16,740 nucleotides of DNA from Clostridiales bacterium (GTDB lineage Bacteria; Bacillota; Clostridia; Lachnospirales; WRAX01). Under the pieces are notes generated by a model that saw nothing but the letters and a program-made list of their open reading frames with translations, was not told the origin of the DNA and ran no database searches. This document shows positions 13,008 through 16,740 of this stretch, piece by piece (the first letter of the stretch is position 1; each line of letters starts with the position of its first letter). Position numbers and translations under genes: made by a program. The stretch covers positions 1 through 16,740 of the forward strand of contig JAISVU010000191.1 in NCBI GenBank assembly GCA_031271375.1, given 5' to 3'.

Positions 13008-14762
13008 TTAATTCTCTCCTGTCTGCAGCAAAACCAAATTGTAAAATTCGCCTCTAAGCTCCATAAGCTCCTGGTATGTACCTATCTCGGCTACCATGCC
13101 TTTATCGCTAAGCACCATGATACGGTCGGCCAGCTGGGCCGCCGCCACTCTATGGGTTATGATAATGCCCGTTATGCCGGACATGTATTGCCTCAATCCC
13201 GATATAATCGCGTGTTCCGTCTCGGCGTCCACGGCTGATAAGCAGTCGTCTAGCAGAAGTATTTTAGGCTTCCTCACCAGCGCCCTGGCGATGGATACCC
13301 GCTGCTTCTGACCGCCCGAGAGGGTCATCCCGCGTTCGCCCACGACGGTATCATATTTTAACGGGAAGTCCATGATGTTGTCATGGATCGACACCGCCTT
13401 CGCGGCGGCGTATACGTCGTCGTCGGTAACATCGGGGGAATGAAAACGGATATTGCTTATTATGCTGTCGGAGAACAGGAAATTATCCTGTGGCACATAT
13501 CCGACGGCGGTGCGCAGGTTTTTTACCGGGATGCTGTTAATATCCTGCCCGTCCACTGAGATCATGCCCTGGCTTATCGGCCACAGCCGCAGCAGAAGGG
13601 AAGCCAGCGTAGTCTTGCCGCTGCCCACAGGGCCTGTTATCGCGAGTGTCTCGCCGGGGTTAATCGTAAAGCTGATATTGTTTAGAACCTTTTCATAACG
13701 CTTGTCCGTGGATTCGTCCAAGACCGGATACGCAAAGCTCAGGTTTTTAACCTCTATCCGCCCGTCCGTCACATTTGCGCCTTCTTCGGCATAGGCATCG
13801 TTTACCGAAGGCTTTCTCCTGAACAGCTCGTCAAGGCGCTGCATTGAGCTTAGACCCATCTGCCACACCTCGATGACCCTGCCTATCATCGCCACGGGGT
13901 TAATCATCAGCAGAATATAACCGTTAAATGCCGTAAAATCGCCTATTGTAATGCTCCCCGCGCCTACCATCTGGCTTCCCATAATGATAAAGGCAGAGAA
14001 CACCAGCGCGAACGCCGTCTTGATTATCGGCGAGATACTAGCGGACAGCCTGACCATGCGCATCTCGGCCTTCCAAAGATTTTTGCTCAGTTCGGAGACA
14101 TTCTCCGCCTCGCTGTACTCCTGGGCGTAGGTCTTAATAACCCTTATGCCGCCCAGGTTCTCCTGAACCTTCGAGGCCAGATCAGAAGCGGCCTCCCGTA
14201 TCTTGTACTGGCGCTTTCTCAGGCTCTTGCGTATCAGCGATATGAAAAAGATTAAAAAAGGCGCGGGTACAGCCGCGATGAGCATCATCCCGAACCCTGC
14301 CGCCCCGGCCATGTTGATCGCCGAGGCAATGAACATCGTCAAGGCGTCCAGCGCCATAACGATGCCTATGCCGAACATCCGCCTAAGGGCCAGCACATCC
14401 GATATTGCGCGGGTTATAATGTCGCCTGTGTTGTATTTGAGGTAGAAATCCGTAGAAAGGCTTTCAAGATGAGCGAACAGCCTGATTCTGCAGTAGGTCT
14501 CTATCCCCCGGCAGAAGCCCAGCACCAGAAAGCGCCAAATAAAACGTATGCTGAAGGCCAGGAACGCCGCCAGCCCGATATTGAAGGCGGCGCGGGTCAG
14601 CTCGCTTCCCGCCCTGCCCTCTTTTAAAACATCGATGGCCTGGCCCAGAAGCCCCGGAATGGAAGCCGCAAAGTATGTAGAGGCGAATACCATCGCAAGG
14701 CCGATGAAGTAGCGCAGGCCGCTCTTTTTAAAATATTCGAGTATAATGGATTTCATTGTCAT
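13008..14762 (-). CDS. Heterodimeric ABC exporter subunit with degenerate Walker B (BmrC-like)
   Basis: The partner half-transporter, 584 aa, with a membrane domain to about 310. Its ATPase has Walker A GPVGSGKTT (377-385), the canonical signature LSGGQKQR (481-488), Walker B ILLLDD and the H-loop His537 (ITHRVA). Asp506 replaces the catalytic Glu. With the other subunit this gives one consensus and one degenerate ATP site, the hallmark of BmrCD/LmrCD exporters; gene order matches bmrC-bmrD. The start is the ATG at 14762, which follows the stop of the MazG-like gene directly; GGAGGG lies 13 nt upstream. A second ATG (14756) is farther from the site. Confidence 0.93.
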   Translation of the reverse strand: MTMKSIILEYFKKSGLRYFIGLAMVFASTYFAASIPGLLGQAIDVLKEGRAGSELTRAAFNIGLAAFLAFSIRFIWRFLVLGFCRGIETYCRIRLFAHLESLSTDFYLKYNTGDIITRAISDVLALRRMFGIGIVMALDALTMFIASAINMAGAAGFGMMLIAAVPAPFLIFFISLIRKSLRKRQYKIREAASDLASKVQENLGGIRVIKTYAQEYSEAENVSELSKNLWKAEMRMVRLSASISPIIKTAFALVFSAFIIMGSQMVGAGSITIGDFTAFNGYILLMINPVAMIGRVIEVWQMGLSSMQRLDELFRRKPSVNDAYAEEGANVTDGRIEVKNLSFAYPVLDESTDKRYEKVLNNISFTINPGETLAITGPVGSGKTTLASLLLRLWPISQGMISVDGQDINSIPVKNLRTAVGYVPQDNFLFSDSIISNIRFHSPDVTDDDVYAAAKAVSIHDNIMDFPLKYDTVVGERGMTLSGGQKQRVSIARALVRKPKILLLDDCLSAVDAETEHAIISGLRQYMSGITGIIITHRVAAAQLADRIMVLSDKGMVAEIGTYQELMELRGEFYNLVLLQTGEN

Positions 14763-15071
14763 TTATTCGATTAAGCCCTCCGTCCTCGACCGCTCCAGCG
14801 ACCGCTTTATAGTCTCTTCCAATTCCTTTTCCGCCGAGTAATACATCGCTATCTTGAACAGCTCCGTCGCGGCCTGCCTTATCTCTCCGGCAAGCCGCTC
14901 TTTGCTGGGTTCCCCATATTTTTGGCGTTTTATCCCCGAGCCCTCAAAGTGATTTATCTCCTTAGCCACCTCGCCGCATTCCTCCAAAAGCCTCGCCGCC
15001 ATTTGATAAGGCTGGACGCCCTCGGGGAAACGTTTATTTGATGCCCGGGCCATTTGATAAAAGCGTTCCAT
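14763..15071 (-). CDS. Small MazG-like protein
   Basis: A 102-aa, mostly helical, charged protein. The segment MAARLLEECGEVAKEINHF (24-42) carries the EExxE helix of the all-alpha MazG-like NTP pyrophosphatase superfamily (Glu30, 31, 34, 38). The second metal helix, usually ExxD, reads EIRQ (63-66) in LAGEIRQAATELFKIAMYY, with Gln in place of Asp. The metal site may therefore be altered and activity is uncertain. The start is the ATG at 15071, two bases after the lepA stop, with GAGGAG inside the end of lepA. It sits between lepA and the exporter genes with no gaps, so it is very probably co-transcribed with them. Its function here is unknown. Confidence 0.75.
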   Translation of the reverse strand: MERFYQMARASNKRFPEGVQPYQMAARLLEECGEVAKEINHFEGSGIKRQKYGEPSKERLAGEIRQAATELFKIAMYYSAEKELEETIKRSLERSRTEGLIE

Positions 15072-15073
15072 GC

Positions 15074-16740
15074 TTACTCCTCATCCAATTTAAGCACGTT
15101 CAAGAACGCGCTCTGCGGCAGCTCAACGCTTCCGATCTGGCGCATCTTCTTCTTGCCCTCTTTTTGTTTTTCCAACAGCTTCTTCTTGCGCGTTATGTCG
15201 CCGCCGTAGCACTTGGCCAAAACGTCCTTCCGCAGCGCGCTGATCGTTTCCCTTGCCACGATCTTGCTGCCTATCGCGGCCTGTATCGGTATCTCGAACA
15301 TATGGCGCGGTATCTCTTTCTTTAGGCGTTCAACCATCCTGCGGCCCCTGTCCTGCGCGTTCCCGGCGAAGACGATAAAGCTCAGGGCATCCAGCGCCTC
15401 CCGATTCAGCAGGATATCCAGCTTCACCAGTTCCGATTCGCGGTAGCATAAAAACTCATAATCAAATGAAGCGTAGCCCCTGGTACGGGACTTCAGCGCG
15501 TCAAAGAAGTCGTAGATTATCTCGTTAAGCGGCAGCTCATATATCAGCTTTGCCCGGGAAGCCTCCAGATACTCAATTCCGATATACTCCCCGCGCCGCG
15601 TCTGGCACAGCTCCATTATCGTGCCTACAAACTCGGTCGGCAGCAGAATTTCGGCCCGCACAATCGGCTCCTCTGTCTTTATTATCGACGAAGGGTCGGG
15701 GTAGTTGGCGGGGTTCGAGAGATCCAGCACCGTGCCGTCCGATTTATAGATTTTATAGATAACGCTGGGGGCGGTCGTAATAAGCTCCAACGAAAACTCG
15801 CGCTCCAGGCGCTCCGTAATGATCTCCAGATGCAGCAGCCCAAGAAAGCCGCAGCGGAAGCCATAGCCCAGCGCGATAGACACCTCAGGCTCGAAGAAGA
15901 GCGCGGCGTCGTTAAGGCGCAGCTTGTCCAGCGCGTCCCTCAAGTCCTGGTACTTTGAGCGGTCTGAGGGGAAAACCCCGCAGTACACCATCGGCACCGC
16001 TTCTTTAAAACCGGGAAAAGGGTTGTCCGTCGGGTTGTCCGCCAGCGTCACCGTGTCGCCTATTTGGGTGTCTGCCACGTTTTTTATGCTCGCGGTGAGG
16101 TATCCCACCTCGCCCGCCGTCAAACCCGGCGACGGCACAAACCGCCCCGGCCCGAAATAGCCGGCCTCCGTGACTTCAAACTCCTTGCCGGTGGCTATAA
16201 ATAAAACATTGTCGCCTTTTTTAAGCCCGCCGTCGAAAACTCGGAGAAATACAATTACCCCTTTGTATGGATCATATAAACTGTCGAAAATCAACGCCCT
16301 CAGCGGCTTCGCAGGATCGCCCTCCGGGGGCGGCACCTTCTCCACAATGGCGTCAAAGACCTGGTCGATGTTGATATCATTCTTAGCGGAGATAAGCGGC
16401 GCGTCCTGCGCCGGGATGCCTATGTCGTCCTCTATCTCCCTCATCGCCCTCTCGGGGTCGGCGGCGATAAGGTCTATTTTATTGATAACCGGGATAATCT
16501 CCAGGTTGTTCTCGGCGGCGAGGTAGACGTTCGCAAGGGTCTGGGCCTCAACGCCCTGGGCGGCGTCAACGACAAGCACGGCCCCCTCGCAGGCCGCGAG
16601 GCTCCGGGAGACCTCGTAATTAAAGTCCACATGGCCGGGGGTGTCGATGAGGTTAAGGATATACTCTTTCCCGTCCTTCGCCTTATGGATAAGGCGCACG
16701 GACTGGGCCTTTATCGTGATGCCCCGCTCGCGCTCCAAGT
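15074..16740 (-). CDS. lepA: Elongation factor 4, LepA (5' end outside window)
   Basis: A translational GTPase acting on the ribosome, often described as back-translocating or rescuing stalled ribosomes. The window shows 554 codons to the stop; about 45 N-terminal residues including the P-loop are missing. The first full codon is TTG (Leu) of the conserved LERERGITIKAQ. It is an internal codon, not a start. Then come DTPGHVDF (G3), NKIDL (G4) and SAKN (G5). The C-terminal LepA-specific domain is recognised by CYGGDITRKKKLLEKQKEGK and the end MRQIGSVELPQSAFLNVL. No disruption is seen. It leads the leftward cluster with the MazG-like and exporter genes. Confidence 0.97.
   Translation of the reverse strand, partial: LERERGITIKAQSVRLIHKAKDGKEYILNLIDTPGHVDFNYEVSRSLAACEGAVLVVDAAQGVEAQTLANVYLAAENNLEIIPVINKIDLIAADPERAMREIEDDIGIPAQDAPLISAKNDINIDQVFDAIVEKVPPPEGDPAKPLRALIFDSLYDPYKGVIVFLRVFDGGLKKGDNVLFIATGKEFEVTEAGYFGPGRFVPSPGLTAGEVGYLTASIKNVADTQIGDTVTLADNPTDNPFPGFKEAVPMVYCGVFPSDRSKYQDLRDALDKLRLNDAALFFEPEVSIALGYGFRCGFLGLLHLEIITERLEREFSLELITTAPSVIYKIYKSDGTVLDLSNPANYPDPSSIIKTEEPIVRAEILLPTEFVGTIMELCQTRRGEYIGIEYLEASRAKLIYELPLNEIIYDFFDALKSRTRGYASFDYEFLCYRESELVKLDILLNREALDALSFIVFAGNAQDRGRRMVERLKKEIPRHMFEIPIQAAIGSKIVARETISALRKDVLAKCYGGDITRKKKLLEKQKEGKKKMRQIGSVELPQSAFLNVLKLDEE

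Overview
The window reads as chromosomal DNA of a Bacillota (Firmicutes), most likely a clostridial lineage and possibly an uncultured gut-type member. The reasons are two T-box leaders, strong GGAGG-type ribosome binding sites before nearly every gene, sigma-A-like promoters, a DegV protein, M42 aminopeptidases, a BmrCD-type ABC exporter, and short GC-rich palindromic repeats between genes. The host assignment is inference. I saw no rRNA, tRNA, phage, transposase or CRISPR.

Layout. (1) 1-1256: a divergent control region. Leftward, a consensus promoter and a long T-box leader precede a lipoprotein substrate-binding protein of the TrpX/COG2984 type, cut by the window edge. Rightward, a second promoter and a T-box with a UGG (Trp) specifier precede a TrpB2-type tryptophan synthase beta chain (1257-2621). 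The base after the conserved UGG differs between the two T-boxes (C rightward, U leftward), which predicts different tRNA discriminator bases. (2) 2622-4316: a leftward ArsB/NhaD-superfamily permease flanked by two repeat-rich intergenic stretches. (3) 4317-8256: a leftward operon of DegV followed by three different M42 metallo-aminopeptidases, tightly spaced or overlapping. (4) 8257-8527: an intergenic region with a predicted four-way-junction (cloverleaf) structure, a long nested hairpin, and divergent promoters whose -35 boxes sit back to back inside an 18-bp palindrome. (5) 8528-11256: rightward cardiolipin synthase, then a promoter buried in a large dyad, then a DUF1700/HAAS-type membrane protein overlapping a PadR-type regulator. 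(6) 11235-16740: a leftward cluster of lepA (5' end outside the window), a small MazG-like protein and the two halves of a heterodimeric ABC exporter.

How the genes may work together. The left part looks like amino-acid-responsive uptake plus tryptophan salvage. The DegV-M42 operon would break down peptides and may carry an RNA element in its leader. The right part combines membrane lipid synthesis, a membrane-protein/PadR pair that probably regulates its own promoter, and a drug or lipid exporter converging on it. The least explained signal is the structured leader upstream of degV (8288-8435).
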